From Pinus tabuliformis (lineage: Eukaryota; Streptophyta; Pinopsida; Pinales; Pinaceae), in the NCBI GenBank assembly GCA_031772625.1, contig CM062815.1:123055977-123119976 (forward strand): a DNA stretch of 64,000 bases. Reading direction: 5' to 3'. Shown one piece after another: positions 11,050 to 21,144 of the stretch. The translations under genes and the position numbers were made by a program. Under the pieces are notes generated by a model. It made no database searches. It saw only the letters and a list, made by a program, of their open reading frames with translations, and was not told the origin of the DNA. Numbering within the stretch: position 1 is the stretch's first letter; each line of letters opens with the position of its first letter.

Positions 11050-11965
11050 CTCAATTGCAGGTAGATCCTAATTCCAGCAAGGGCTACTCGTGGCAGAATG
11101 ATATTCTTCGCTACAAGGACAGAGTCGTAATATCACCAACATCCACCCTCAAAAGTCGCATTTGGCAAAATTGCACTCATCTCCCATTGCAGGACATTCG
11201 GGCTTTCAGAAGACATATGCGCACACCAGAGATCATTTTTTTGGACCGGCATGAAATAGGACATCCTTACTTTCGTAGCAGAATGTGACGTCTGTCAACG
11301 CCACAAAGGGGAAACCGTCAACACACCAGGCACATTACAACCATTGCCCATCCGGCGTCAATTTGGACAGAGGTCTCCATGGATTTCATTACAGGTCTTC
11401 CAAAGTCTGGGAACAAGTCAGTCATCATGGTGGTTGTGGACCGACTATCGAAGTATGCTCATTTCTGCGCCCTACCCCACCATTTACACCAACTTTGGTT
11501 GCTCAAACTTCATGGATCAGATCTTCAAATTGCATGGCATGCCCACTTCTATTGTGTCTGACCGCGACCCAATCTTCACCAGTAATTTTTGGCAGGAGCT
11601 CTTCAGAATACAAGGCACTCAACTCAAACTCAGTACTTCATATCATCCGCAAACAGATGGTCAAACCGAAGCCGTCAACAAATGTCTAGAAACCTACCTT
11701 AGGTGTTTCACTTCAGAAAAGCAACACCTTTGGGTACAGTGGTTACCTCTGGCGGAATGGTGGTATAACACCAACTATCATGCCACCACCAAAATAACTC
11801 CCTATGAAGCAGTCTATGGTCAACTTCTGCCTTCCCCTACTTCTTATCTCAGGGGTGCCAAAGTACAAGCCGTGGATCAACTCTACAACACCGCGCAACC
11901 ATGCTCGCCCATCTGCGCGAGAATCTTCATCAAGCTCAGAACCGTATGAAGCAACAGGCTGACCA
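11050..11965 (+). pseudogene. Chromovirus integrase
   Basis: The zinc-binding HHCC region lies around 11185-11310 (GHSGFQKTY, then CDVCQRHKGE). The core shows MDFITGLPKS near 11379 (first Asp), VSDRDPIFTSNFW near 11555 (second Asp) and SYHPQTDGQTEAVN near 11640-11680 (Glu). All three catalytic residues are still written, but in different frames (11379-11561 and 11344-11949). Integrase joins element cDNA to the chromosome. The frameshifts abolish this here. Confidence 0.87.
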
Positions 11966-12383
11966 ACATCGCTCAGAGCGCCAATTTCAAGAAGGGGATC
12001 GGGCCTTTTTGAGGCTGCAACCATATAAGCAAACATCACTCAAAGACAAGGGTTGTCAAAAGCTCTCTCCAAAATTCTACGGACCATACCAAGTACTTCA
12101 GCGCATTGGAGAAGTGGCTTAAAAGTTGGCTTTGCCACCTACAGCAAAAATCCACCCAGTTTTCCATGTATCGTGCCTCAAGAAAGTGATTGGGAACAAT
12201 TGCCGAGTTCAAACCAGTCTACCTGAATTGGACGAAGAAGGGTCAATCTGGCTTCAACTTGAACAGGTTCTAGACACACGAGACAAGCACCTGCGCGGCC
12301 GCATGATTAAGGAGGTCCTCGTCAAATGGAAATACACCTCTCCGGAAGATGCAACTTGGGAACCAGCCACTATTCTTCAGTAG
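11966..12383 (+). pseudogene. Integrase C-terminus and chromodomain
   Basis: After the GPYQVLQRIGEVA segment (ending 12122, where a stop interrupts) comes KIHPVFHVSCLKK near 12150. The chromodomain at about 12255-12383 has QVLDTRDKHLRGR and VKWKYTSPEDATWEP. The aromatic VKWKYT...TWE pattern is the part that binds methylated histone tails. In chromoviruses this domain steers integration toward heterochromatin. The frame is open from 12126 to the stop after 12381. Confidence 0.85.
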
Positions 12384-12418
12384 TTTCCGCAGCTTCAGCC
12401 TTGAGGACAGGCTAGTCT

Positions 12419-12904
12419 TAAGGGGGAGGGCATGTTAGGGTCCCCTCTAACCCCCTTATTTATGTCATGGGATCACGTCATAGTCAAGAGTCAATAAAAT
12501 AAAGAATATTATGTAATTTTTAAGTGTTAACCGCAATTAATGACGGGACCACAGTTAGTTGCAAATGGGCGGTAATATTAGATAGATGGTAAATGGGCGG
12601 TAGTATTAGATAGATGGTATTAATAAAACCCACGGTATTGGCCCGTGGTATTGCATGTATGAGTCAAATATAAAGGATAGAGACTCCCTGCGAGGAGTAT
12701 CGTGTCTTGTTTTGTAATCGAGCTCTGCTCTATTGGAGGTTGCCCCCTCGAAGAGCCCTGTGAACATTTCTCTCTGAGTAATAAAATCATTGCTATTCTG
12801 TGTTCTGGGTATATTTTTCTTCGCATATTCTGTGTTCTGGGTATTTTTCTTCGCATATTCTATGTTCGGTATTACTTTGCAGGTTAAGAGCATAACACCT
12901 AACA
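12419..12904 (+). repeat. Chromovirus PPT and 3' LTR
   Basis: A purine tract at 12420-12430 (aagggggaggg) is followed by TGTTAGGG at 12433. The LTR ends CCTAACA at 12904, so its tips form the inverted repeat TGTTAG/CTAACA. A TATA-like ATATAAAGG lies at 12668-12676 and an AATAAA-type signal near 12780. The LTR contains a short internal direct repeat of GATAGATGGTAAATGGGCGGTA type at 12550-12620 and a second one around TTCTGTGTTCTGGGTAT at 12794-12850. It is 472 bp long. The partner LTR is not in the window. Confidence 0.85.
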
Positions 12905-13483
12905 TAATCTTTCCATGTGTCGCTATAGGACTTGGCCAATGTGGAGGGGTGGCCCTCATTAAACTTTAGGCATGTTGAAACTTCATCTATTATTCATGAT
13001 ATTTTCAATGGCCAAATTCTCTAGAAGTTGCTCAAACTTTAATGGATTAAAAAGTGCACAAGTTTGTTTAAAATTTAGCATAGATTTCATCACAAATTTA
13101 TAGATTTTATTTGGAGATGCACAATGTTTAACAAATTTGATGTTTTTCAAATAAATTTGTTGTTTTTGGTCATCCTTTCAGCTACCAACTTCAAATGATT
13201 ATAACTTCTCATCTAGGAGGAGTTTTTCCAAGTTTGATATACCATTAGAGAGGTCTCGGAGAGGGCTATCTAACCATACCATACATAGATTCATTTGGGC
13301 ATTGTAATTCCGCAAAAAAAACTAATAAAATTCAATATACTTTGACTTAATTTTATTAGGACATGCAAGAGAATGAGCTATCATACTGCTTCCTTGGATT
13401 CATGAATGACATTGCTGCTCCTTTAGGCTCCCATTTGACATCAATGACATTGGTTGTCATCAATGACAACATTATGTCCAACA
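12905..13483 (-). repeat. Remnant of a Sirevirus-like copia LTR
   Basis: On the minus strand a purine tract (AAAAGGGGGATAT, 13484-13498) is followed by TGTTGGACATAATG, starting at 13483 and running leftward. The tract plus TGTTGG resembles the PPT/LTR junction of the Sirevirus at 34821-34837. The leftward end of the LTR is not found. It is probably cut off by the chromovirus insertion ending at 12904. No coding capacity is seen. Confidence 0.55.
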
Positions 13484-13955
13484 ATATCCCCCTTTTCATT
13501 AATGGAAACATCACTAGAATTTGATAGTCGTTGATGGAAATGAACTATACTCCCCTTGAAATATTGCTGAAAATTTACTAAAATCCCATGACATACTTCT
13601 TGGAACTACCCCTGACTGGCTACAAGGATTCTTCCTTCTTGATCTTGCTTTCTCTCCTTCAATGTTTGATTTGTCTCTAAAATTCTCCTCTTTCTTCAAT
13701 TTCTACTTGTCAATGTCTACTTTCTCTCCCCCTTTGACATCGACAAAGGGACATGGTTGTTTACTAATGATTCATAGTTGTTCCTGAACTTTCTGTGGAC
13801 CTGACCTTTTTGTAAATTAAATCTCCCCCTGAGGCCATGCTTCCTTTCATGTGAGTCTTTTCCTGTTGATAACTTCTTATCTTGGAAATAATCCCTTTTA
13901 TACATCTTCTTTCTGTATCTTATATCACTTCAATAATTCTTATTGTTTGGATAAA
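13484..13955 (-). other. Sirevirus-like 3' spacer with repeated purine boxes
   Basis: Read on the minus strand, this non-coding stretch carries several PPT-like boxes: one at about 13821-13834 (CAGGGGGAGAT), one at 13724-13738 (GTCAAAGGGGGAGA), a weaker one near 13547 and the final tract at 13484-13498. Multiple PPT-like boxes between RNase H and the 3' LTR are a hallmark of the Sirevirus lineage. Two short ORFs here (13514-13699, 13717-13905) look incidental. Confidence 0.55.
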
Positions 13956-13959
13956 AGAG

Positions 13960-14817
13960 TAGAAATTAGGTTGTAGATTTGCAACTTCTCATGAAATTTT
14001 AATCAAAATCATAAGACACAAATCTACACTACTGATTTGTGAACATTATTTCACAATTTAGACAAAAATTTCATAGATGCAAGAAGGAATACCACACATG
14101 CAACAAGTATTTTTATCTAGGAAATCAAACAATAAAACCCCCAATGCATCTTGCATTAATCAAATGAATAGAGATGAATTGCAATTGCTTTTCTCAACTA
14201 AGCTCACCCTGCAAGTGCACAACATATCTCTATGCTAATTGAAGGCCTTTGACAAAATTAGTCAATTTTTTCCTCAACTTGATCTCCTATTTCCTTATGT
14301 TGTTCCTTGAAGAATTAACCCCTATTATTTAGGAAATTCCATCAATTGCATTGCACAATTCTTTAGGGTGATCATTTGACTGCATGAAACACCTGTACAC
14401 TCAAGACTAGTCTAGAACTGATGTTACACTTCCTTGGAATATCCACCTCAACTAGGTAACTCGAATTCTCTACATGAAATAGATATTTTGGGTTAATTGA
14501 TCAATTAACTAGATGATCATTGAGTTTTATTGAAGTCCCACGGCTTAACTGACCTTCCACTAGTTCCTCCAAAAGTTGGAACTAGCTTAACTGAAAACAA
14601 CCTGAGATAAATGACCTTGATTGCTACAAATTAGAAATCACACATGAAAAAATGAATTCTAAATCCTTCAACTCAAATTTACTGAGTAATATAGGTGACA
14701 CAATCCATGTCACACAATTTAACATCATCCAAGTTGTCTGTTGATGTGGAAATTTGAATTTTCTCAATTTAATCAAGGAAAAATAATATTGATAATTTCT
14801 TGTTGCATTTTCCAACA
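13960..14817 (-). repeat. 3' LTR of a decayed copia (Copia-2)
   Basis: On the minus strand TTGAGAGTGAG is followed by TGTTGGAAAATGC, starting at 14817 and running left. The same purine-tract context (TTGAGAGGGTG then TGTTGAAAATT) precedes the LTR at 17682, so the two elements are related. The left limit is uncertain. A weak match to the LTR terminus of the neighbouring copia occurs near 13965. The sequence is non-coding. Confidence 0.55.
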
Positions 14818-14829
14818 CTCACTCTCAAC

Positions 14830-15450
14830 AAGTAAGGGATTATCAACCACTCCTATCTTGCAAATTTGGAACTCGAACTTCCATCTTGACAAGGCCTTTC
14901 TCAAAATATCTAAATCTTGTTCCTATGTCAGAATGTACTACAACAACATTATCTGACTATGCACACAATCCCGTAAAGGGTGGTACCAGATATCTATATG
15001 CTTGGATCAATCATGAAAAACAAGATTTTCTGATAGCTTTATGCAACTATTATTATCACAATAGACCACAGTTGGAGGGCCATCATCTGAACAAAAAATC
15101 CAACAAGTATCTTTCTTACCGAGAATCCTCACATGTTGCTTGAATGGAAGACCTGTATTATGCTTTTTCCGAGATGAGTGCCACAAATATTTGCTTCATG
15201 CTATACCAAGAAATAAATGCGGACCCAACACTGAAAATTACACCTTATGTACTCTTTCGGTCTGATGGACTCCCCACACAATTTGCTTCTGAAAGCCAAA
15301 CAACTTCACTCCCTTTGTTCGTTTGTACCTTAGTGCAAACTAGATAGTGCCTCTAAGGTACCATAGAACATGCTTAGCTTCCCTCCAAAATAATTTGGTT
15401 GTCCTAACCATAGCTTGGCTTAGTGGGTTGACTGCATATCACATATCTAG
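14830..15450 (-). pseudogene. Copia-2 RNase H and pol C-terminus
   Basis: The minus strand reads YAVNPLSQAMVRTTKLFW near 15400-15430 and AKHVLWYLRGT near 15370. After a damaged middle part comes TVVYCDNNSCIKLSEN near 15075-15025, then SKHIDIWYHPLRDC and a degenerate DILRKALSRWKFEFQ near 14890. These are the ordered blocks of copia RNase H, which removes RNA from the RNA-DNA hybrid. Stops and deletions interrupt it. It ends at the purine tract at 14818-14829. Confidence 0.78.
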
Positions 15451-16701
15451 TCATGTGTCCATAAGATACATTAGTGAACCCACCAACTCTTGGTAAACAG
15501 TAACATCCACTTCCTCACCTGAAGTGGCATCCTCTTTCCTCCAGTTGGTCGCTAGAGGTGTCTCCATGGGTTTGAAACTATCCATGCGAAACCTATAAAG
15601 TATCTCATTAGAATAATTTCCTTGAGAGACAAACAATTCCCCATCACCTTGCCATACTTCCAATATGAGGAAGTAGTATATGAGATCCATGTCCTTCATT
15701 TCAAAATATCTTGCGAGGTACTCGCACGATTTGATCAGCTGCTCATCACCATTTAAAATCAAGTCATCGACATATAAGACAATAATCAACAAATTACCTT
15801 CTACCAAGATATGCTATAGGTTTGCATCCACTTCACTTTTGGTGAAGCCCAAATCAGTGAGATAGTTATCGATCTTGGTGTACCAAGCACGAGGCACTTG
15901 CTTGAGACCATACAACACTCGATTGAGTCTGCGCATATGAGACTCTCGATCAAAAGTCTCGAAGCCTTCTAGTTTCTCGATATACACCTCCTCCTCAATA
16001 ACTCCATTAAGGAATGTTGTTTTCACATCCATTTGGTGGATCTTCCACCCCATCTGTGCATCCAGAGAAAGAATTGATCTGATGGATGAGTACCTTACTA
16101 TAGGAGAAAATGTCTCCTCATAGTAAATCCCCTCAACTTGAGAGTACCCCTTGGACAAAAATATGGCCTTGTACTTTTCTATGCTTCCATCTGCTGCATG
16201 CTTTACCTTGAAGATCCATATTGAACCCATAACTAATTTATCTGCTGGTCTTGGGACCACTTCCCAAACACTGTTATTTACAATGGATTCATATTCCTCC
16301 ACCATTGCATCAACCCATACAGGTTTCTCTACTACTTCCTCGAAAGAGGATGGCTCAATCTCTACAAGCTCATTCATTAGAGCCATGTAGCTAGTGTACT
16401 AATCTGGTGACCTTCTCTACTTGCATTGATTTGAAGGAGCACCCACATTCTCCCTCGCATCCTACACAAGTCTCTCAACTTCCCTGGTCCTTTTCCTGCC
16501 TTCTCTAGATGGTTTTTCTTGAGTGGTTGTCTCCACTCTCTTCTCCTCAATTTGTGGTTGCTCCACAACTTCTTGAGGTTCCTTTGGAGTTAAAATATCC
16601 TCTTATGGTGGGATATGAAGCTCCCTCTCAAGAGATCACCGCATGGCTTTGTCTTCATCAAATTTTACATCCCTTCACACAACTTTCATTCTGAGGGATG
16701 G
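15451..16701 (-). pseudogene. Copia-2 reverse transcriptase
   Basis: Two open pieces (16386-15814 and 15807-15451) give most of a copia RT. The first has WVDAMVEEYESI, IFKVKHAADGSIEKYKA, KGYSQVEGIYYEETFSPI and MDVKTTFLNG, ending with YGLKQVPRAWY. The second has the active site LYVDDLILNG with both Asp residues, then YFEMKDMDL and GSLMYLMDT. Upstream to 16701 is the integrase-RT linker with the conserved VKFDEDKAMR block. The frame is split near 15810 and several stops lie upstream of 16386. At 16701 it is cut off abruptly by a copia LTR. Confidence 0.85.
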
Positions 16702-17682
16702 TGTAAAAATTCTCACTGTAGATCACCTGATAATGCAATATACTAAAGCAAAATACTTGATCTACTTCTACAAACAAACTTGCAGAAGCTTAATCGATTT
16801 TGAGCAAGATCAAATAGAACACATATAATAGAGAATGAGAAATCAATCACACATGAACACAGAAGAATACTCTAGGGAAAGCCTCAGCTAAAAACCCTAC
16901 TATCTGTATTATCATACAAGTGGAAATATCTCCGGATTACACAAAGCTTTAGCTCACAAGCTATCCAACTCTCAGTACAATCCCTCAATGCTGCTCATAG
17001 ATAGAATAGACAACACATATGCCTTCCTTTAGTCCTTCAAGCCTCCTATTTCCTTGCACAGTTTCTCCTGGGTCCTCCAGCTGCAACCTGTCTGATTCTC
17101 ACCTCACACACAACACTGACCTCTGAAATAACTCCGCGATTCTGAAGGAGATAATTCCTTTGCATGGATGAGTTTCCTTTATAGGAAAAATCATCCAATT
17201 GATAGTATAATGTCCCTATCTTTAATCTCAGCTGGGTCTTTCTCTGAACTGACATGCATGAGTTATTTATGAGAGACTATTCAGTTATCTGAAGTACACT
17301 AGTTGCATGCATGCATGCATTGACTAACTGAACTCATAATCAGTTCCACAAACTTTGGAACTAATCTAAATGGACTTAACTCAGTTAACTGAGCTAACTA
17401 ATTACAACTCAAAGTACAACTCATCTTGATCTCCTTAATTAAGGGATAACTTCCTCAATCAAAGGGATAACTGTTGCATGTCTTCACAAAGACATCATGT
17501 TTGATTTTCTCCAACTAATTAACTCAATATGAATTAATTATTTATTTTACAAACAATTCATGAGCTAAATTTGAATTTTAATTCACAATTTTAATTTAGG
17601 TACTAAATTAAAATTGGAATGTATCCCGAAATGCTATTTATAGCAATTCTATTTTTAGCATTGCTTGTTACAATTTTCAACA
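16702..17682 (-). repeat. Copia-3 3' LTR
   Basis: On the minus strand it starts TGTTGAAAATTG at 17682 and ends in TACA at 16702. It aligns along its length with 19874-20876, including the tgcatgcatgcatgca run, the paired AACTGA/TCAGTT blocks and a TATA-like CCTATAAAGG at about 17178-17190. A purine tract (TTGAGAGGGTG) at 17683-17693 precedes it. Its 981-bp length is close to that of its partner. Confidence 0.85.
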
Positions 17683-17693
17683 CACCCTCTCAA

Positions 17694-18341
17694 CAAGAAA
17701 GGCATTCAACTCAAACCTGATCCTAAACCTTTTGAATGTTCTGCATGCAACACTTCTCTCAAGTGTTGTTGCTAAAGCAACTCTAGAAACAAAAAATATC
17801 CAACCTGAATCAAAATGATGCCTCTATCATCAAAGTCTTTGACTGATATTGCCTCTGTCGACTGAAAACTCTGCACCTATGTGCCTTTCAATATCTGACT
17901 ACTCTAGCCTCTCTCACTTTGATCTCTGACTGCATCAATCACACTGATTCCTCCTGCTACATCTGTGTTGTTGCTGGTCCTATCTCCCAGCACTGCACCT
18001 CCTCTCATCATGTTACATCGTGCTGCCCACTGTTGCACTGCAACTCAGTTACTGAGAAGTAAGTAACTGATCTCCCGACTGACCTCCCTGTTGGGCTAGA
18101 AACGCCCTCTGATGCTGAAGCTTCCTCTGCCACTCGATCTACATCTGTCTCTACCCATCCAGCTAGTCTTGCTACTTCTCGTCGGGGCTCCCGTAGCAAG
18201 GTCTAATCAAAGAGGCTGGGTACCTCAAGGATCCTACCCCTATTTCAGCCTTCTTGGGACTATCACTCCACATCGCCCCACCTCCCACCTTGAGGTATGG
18301 ATGCATGTTATCCCTCTACCCACTTGGCATGAAAGTTCCCC
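17694..18341 (-). other. Segment of unknown origin between protease and 3' LTR
   Basis: In a complete copia this place would hold integrase, RT and RNase H. Only the last few residues of pol (NAFLVER, about 17700-17725) are recognisable. The rest is C/T-rich on the + strand, with a Ser/Thr/Ala-rich + frame around 18090-18210 ending in RRGSRSKV. It may be a shuffled linker or a captured fragment of another gene. I cannot identify a source. Confidence 0.4.
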
Positions 18342-19052
18342 CTATTGGAGGTCTTCGCATGAGTGGATGCTTCCACTCGATCTCCTCTCGGCTTCTCCAG
18401 TTGTGGCTGCTCCACAACCTCCTGAAGCTACTTCACCAATTGTGGCTCCTCCACAATTGTCTGAGACTTCTTGTGGCACTGCATGTTGAGAGGTAATGTA
18501 CTCTCCCTTTCTACTCAAGGCTTTGCATGCATCTTGAACCTCAAGAGCATATAGGTTCTTGACTTGTGAACCGATCTGCTTCACCTGTCTCGTGGTGATG
18601 TGTCTAAGGAAAACCTTTCCCTTACTGAAGACTACATCATATCCTTTGTCCTCCAACATCGCGATTGATACCATGTTCTTCTTCAGTCCTAGCACATACT
18701 TCACATCTGTTAAGGTAATGCGAGCTCCATGCTCCCTCTGAAAAGAATCTGTGCCCACTCCTGAAACACTATACTTTTCATCATTACCCATCTCTATGAG
18801 TATCTTGAGGTCTTTCTCCTCCAAGGTACTGAACAAACTCTTATCGTCGGTCATGTGGAATGAGGCTCCACTGTCAAGAAACCAACCACAACCCATCATC
18901 GATGAAACCATGCATGCAATGAGGGTAAAATCCAATTCAAACTGAGAGGCCAATGCCTCACCTTCAGATCCTTCTGAGGATCCCTTCTTGGGTTTCTTCA
19001 ATGGACAATTAGTTGCATAATGGCCCACCTCATGACAATTAAAGCATCTCAC
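18342..19052 (-). CDS. Copia-3 zinc knuckle and aspartic protease
   Basis: This 236-residue frame opens with an intact CCHC knuckle (CFNCHEVGHYATNC), a basic KKPKKG stretch and the retropepsin motif WFLDSGASFHMTDD. It continues through the protease body (EMGNDEKYSVSGVG, DVKYVLGLKKNMVS) to the start of the pre-integrase region (VKNLYALEVQDA). There the copia homology stops and a repetitive Gly/Ala/Glu-rich tail follows until the stop. The catalytic Asp and both glycines of the knuckle spacing are present. It is probably continuous with gag upstream, apart from stops. The first codon listed is not ATG, so a start within the gag frame is expected. Confidence 0.8.
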   Translation of the reverse strand: MRCFNCHEVGHYATNCPLKKPKKGSSEGSEGEALASQFELDFTLIACMVSSMMGCGWFLDSGASFHMTDDKSLFSTLEEKDLKILIEMGNDEKYSVSGVGTDSFQREHGARITLTDVKYVLGLKKNMVSIAMLEDKGYDVVFSKGKVFLRHITTRQVKQIGSQVKNLYALEVQDACKALSRKGEYITSQHAVPQEVSDNCGGATIGEVASGGCGAATTGEAERRSSGSIHSCEDLQ

Positions 19053-19059
19053 TTTAGAT

Positions 19060-19757
19060 TTGTCAATCTTTTCCCTCCATGAGAAGAACTTGATTTGGGA
19101 TGAGAATCCTTCTCCTTCCCTTTCCTTGCCTTACTCGCTAAGGCGCAATTTTTCTTCATCCTCCTTGGATGAAGAACCATCTCTGGTGCTTCTCTTAATC
19201 TCCTCCTGCATTAGATACGACCAAAATTTCCCAATCTGGCAGTTTCTCTCTTCCATTTACTGAGTCTTGGTAGCTATGCTAGCTCTTAGGAAGACAAGGA
19301 GAGCAAGACTCACCATGTCATCATTGGCTGTTGTGATTCCTACACTTCCAAGCTCATCTCTGCAGGTGGTCAGCTTGTTCAGATATGTAGAGATCGTGTT
19401 GCCCTTTTCACACTTGATTTTCCGAAGCTTGTCTTTTAGCGCCAGCTTCCTCTGATCGTTGTTATTCTAATATAGATCCTTCAATGTTTTCCACATTGAA
19501 AATGGTGTCTCCTTCCCATGGAGACTCGAGACAATATGGTCTTGAACTCCCTCCAGAAGAATCCTCCTCTCTCTAGCCACACATTTCTTCCATTCCACCA
19601 ATTCTTGGGCATTAGCAGCTACTGGCTTGGGGACTTCTTAATCAATGAAGTCCTTCAAACCATTGTCCTCTAATACCACTTCCATGCGATCCTTCCAGGC
19701 TATATAATTCAAGCTGCCATCCAGGGCATACTTGAGTCTCAAACCATTGAACGCCAT
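19060..19757 (-). pseudogene. Copia-3 gag
   Basis: An ATG at 19757 begins a Gag of the copia UBN2 type: LDGSLNYIAWKDRMEVVLED, then EWKKCVARERRILLEGVQ, then TPFSMWKTLKDLY and KLRKIKCEKGNTISTYLNKL. In-frame stops occur after LKDFID (about 19640) and LKDLY (about 19470), and the frame is lost before the knuckle at 19040. Gag forms the particle. The ATG lies about 115 bp beyond the primer site, as expected for copia. Confidence 0.82.
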
Positions 19758-19861
19758 TGGTGAAATTTGAGATGTGATAAGAATTCAATTTCTATAATCA
19801 AGAACTTCAAACTTCGAACTTCTCCCTTCTTCGTATACTGTTCTCCGCTTTGATCACCTTT

Positions 19862-19873
19862 GCTTCGATACCA
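19862..19873 (-). other. Copia-3 primer binding site
   Basis: Directly after the 5' LTR the minus strand reads TGGTATCGAAGC. This matches the plant copia primer site complementary to initiator tRNA-Met (TGGTATCAGAGC) except for two central bases. It fixes the LTR end at 19874 and the orientation. Confidence 0.85.
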
Positions 19874-20876
19874 TGTAGAAATTCTCACTGTAGATCACTT
19901 GATAATGCAATATACTAAAGAAAAATACTTGATATACTTCTACAAACAAACTTGTGGAAGATTAATTGATTTTGAGCAAGATCAAATAGAACACATATAA
20001 CAGAGAATGAGAAATCAATCACACATGAACATAGAAGAATACTCTGGGGAAATCCTCAACTAAAAACCCTACTATCTGTATTATCATACAAGTGGAAATA
20101 TCTCTAGATTACACAAAGCTTTAGCTCACAAGCTATCCAGCTCTCAGTACAATCCCTCAATGTTGCTCATAGACAGAATAGACAACACATATGCCTTCCT
20201 TCAGTCCTCCAAGCCTCCTATTTCCTTGCGTAGTTTCTCCTTGGTCCTCCAACTGCAACCTGTGTGATTCTCACCTCACACACAACACTGACCTCTGAAA
20301 TAGCTACGCAATCCTGAAGGAGATAATTCCTTATACATGGATGAGTTTCCTTTATAGGAAAAATCCTCCAACCAATAATACAATGTCCCTATCTTTAATC
20401 TCAACTGGGTCTTTCTCTGAATTGACATGCATGAGTTATTTATGAGAGAATATTCAGTTATCTGAAGTACACTAGTTGCATGCATGCATGCATTGACTAA
20501 CTGAACTCACAATCAGTTCCACAAACAGTTGGAACTAATCTAACTGGACTTAACTCAGTTAACCAGAGCTAACTAATTACAACTCAAAGTACAACTCATC
20601 TTGATCTCCTTAATTAAGGGATAACTTCCTCAATCAAAGGGATAATTGTTGCATGTCTTCACAAAGACTTCATGTTTGATTTTCTCCAACTAATTACCTC
20701 AAGATGAATTAATTAATTATTTTACAAACAGCTGCTGAGCTCAAATTCAAATTTAATTCACAATTTTAATTTAGGGACTAATTAAAATTGGAATGTATCC
20801 CAAAATGTTATTTATAGCAATGTTATTTACAACAATGTTATTTTTAGCATTTCTATTTTTTTTGCTATTTCTAACA
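19874..20876 (-). repeat. Copia-3 5' LTR
   Basis: Runs on the minus strand from TGTTAGAAATAGC at 20876 to TCTACA at 19874 (1003 bp), followed by the primer site. It is similar throughout to 16702-17682. The TATA-like CCTATAAAGG is at about 20350-20362. Its outer end abuts a gypsy gag fragment at 20877. Confidence 0.88.
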
Positions 20877-20879
20877 GAG

Positions 20880-21144
20880 TTCCGTCAAGCAAAGAGGAAG
20901 GAGGAGAGGAAGAGTTAGCTGAAGTAGAAGGCTGGTTGGCAACTCTGGTCTGGTCTAACTGTTGACTCGACTGTTCAGGAATAGTGGTGGTTTGGACGAC
21001 ATTGGTTGAAAAGAGCCAGACCGGCAGGCCAATTGTCAGTCCTGGAAGCGACAATGTGGCCATGTGGGGCGCACCAACATCTCCCCAAGAGGAGAAGGGA
21101 CTAGGATTTCCACCAAGGGGAATTCCTTGGTTGGTGGGATCCAT
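20880..21144 (-). pseudogene. Truncated gypsy gag N-terminus (copy A)
   Basis: An ATG at 21144 starts MDPTNQGIPLGGNPSPF, a Gly/Pro/Ser/Thr-rich N-terminus shared with copy B at 27988. The shared reading ends at SSLLDGT. Beyond it the frame runs into the copia LTR and stops at 20827. It has no capsid, knuckle or protease part. Confidence 0.8.

Larger units (their letters stand above)
7669..12904 (+). mobile_element. Decayed Ty3/gypsy chromovirus lacking its 5' LTR
   Basis: The order on the + strand is leader, gag with a zinc knuckle, protease, RT, RNase H, integrase and a C-terminal chromodomain, then a purine tract and a 472-bp 3' LTR. The chromodomain after integrase defines a chromovirus. 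The spaced CYYCDEKYSPGHKC knuckle is common in plant chromoviruses (Reina or Tekay type, not resolved). Several frameshifts and stops split the single ORF expected. No LTR or primer site is found in 7669-8063, so the 5' end is missing or inside the gap. Confidence 0.88.
16702..20876 (-). mobile_element. Non-autonomous copia with two LTRs, gag and protease only (Copia-3)
   Basis: Two similar direct LTRs (19874-20876 and 16702-17682) bound an internal region with an iMet-type primer site, gag, a CCHC knuckle and a protease, and a purine tract before the 3' LTR. Integrase, RT and RNase H are missing. Protease is followed by about 0.7 kb of unrelated-looking sequence that ends in a short pol C-terminus block. 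Total length is 4175 bp. The bases beside the two LTRs (gatgg at 16697-16701, gagtt at 20877-20881) do not match, so simple insertion is not shown. Confidence 0.82.

Noticed and set aside
10683..11288. Short ORFs in the chromovirus (10689-10883, 11055-11288) as separate proteins
   Set aside because: They are shadows or shifted pieces of RNase H and integrase.
17300..17322. TGCATGCATGCA run as a protein-binding site (RY-like element)
   Set aside because: It occurs in both Copia-3 LTRs and could be regulatory, but it is also a simple-repeat expansion. No support beyond sequence resemblance.
18112..18489. 125-residue + strand ORF in Copia-3 as a host gene
   Set aside because: It overlaps the protease frame on the other strand and the unidentified segment. 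Only a short Ser/Ala-rich part looks coding-like, and no domain is seen.
20871..20881. Target-site duplication for Copia-3
   Set aside because: GAGTT at the right and GATGG at the left do not match, so no duplication is claimed.
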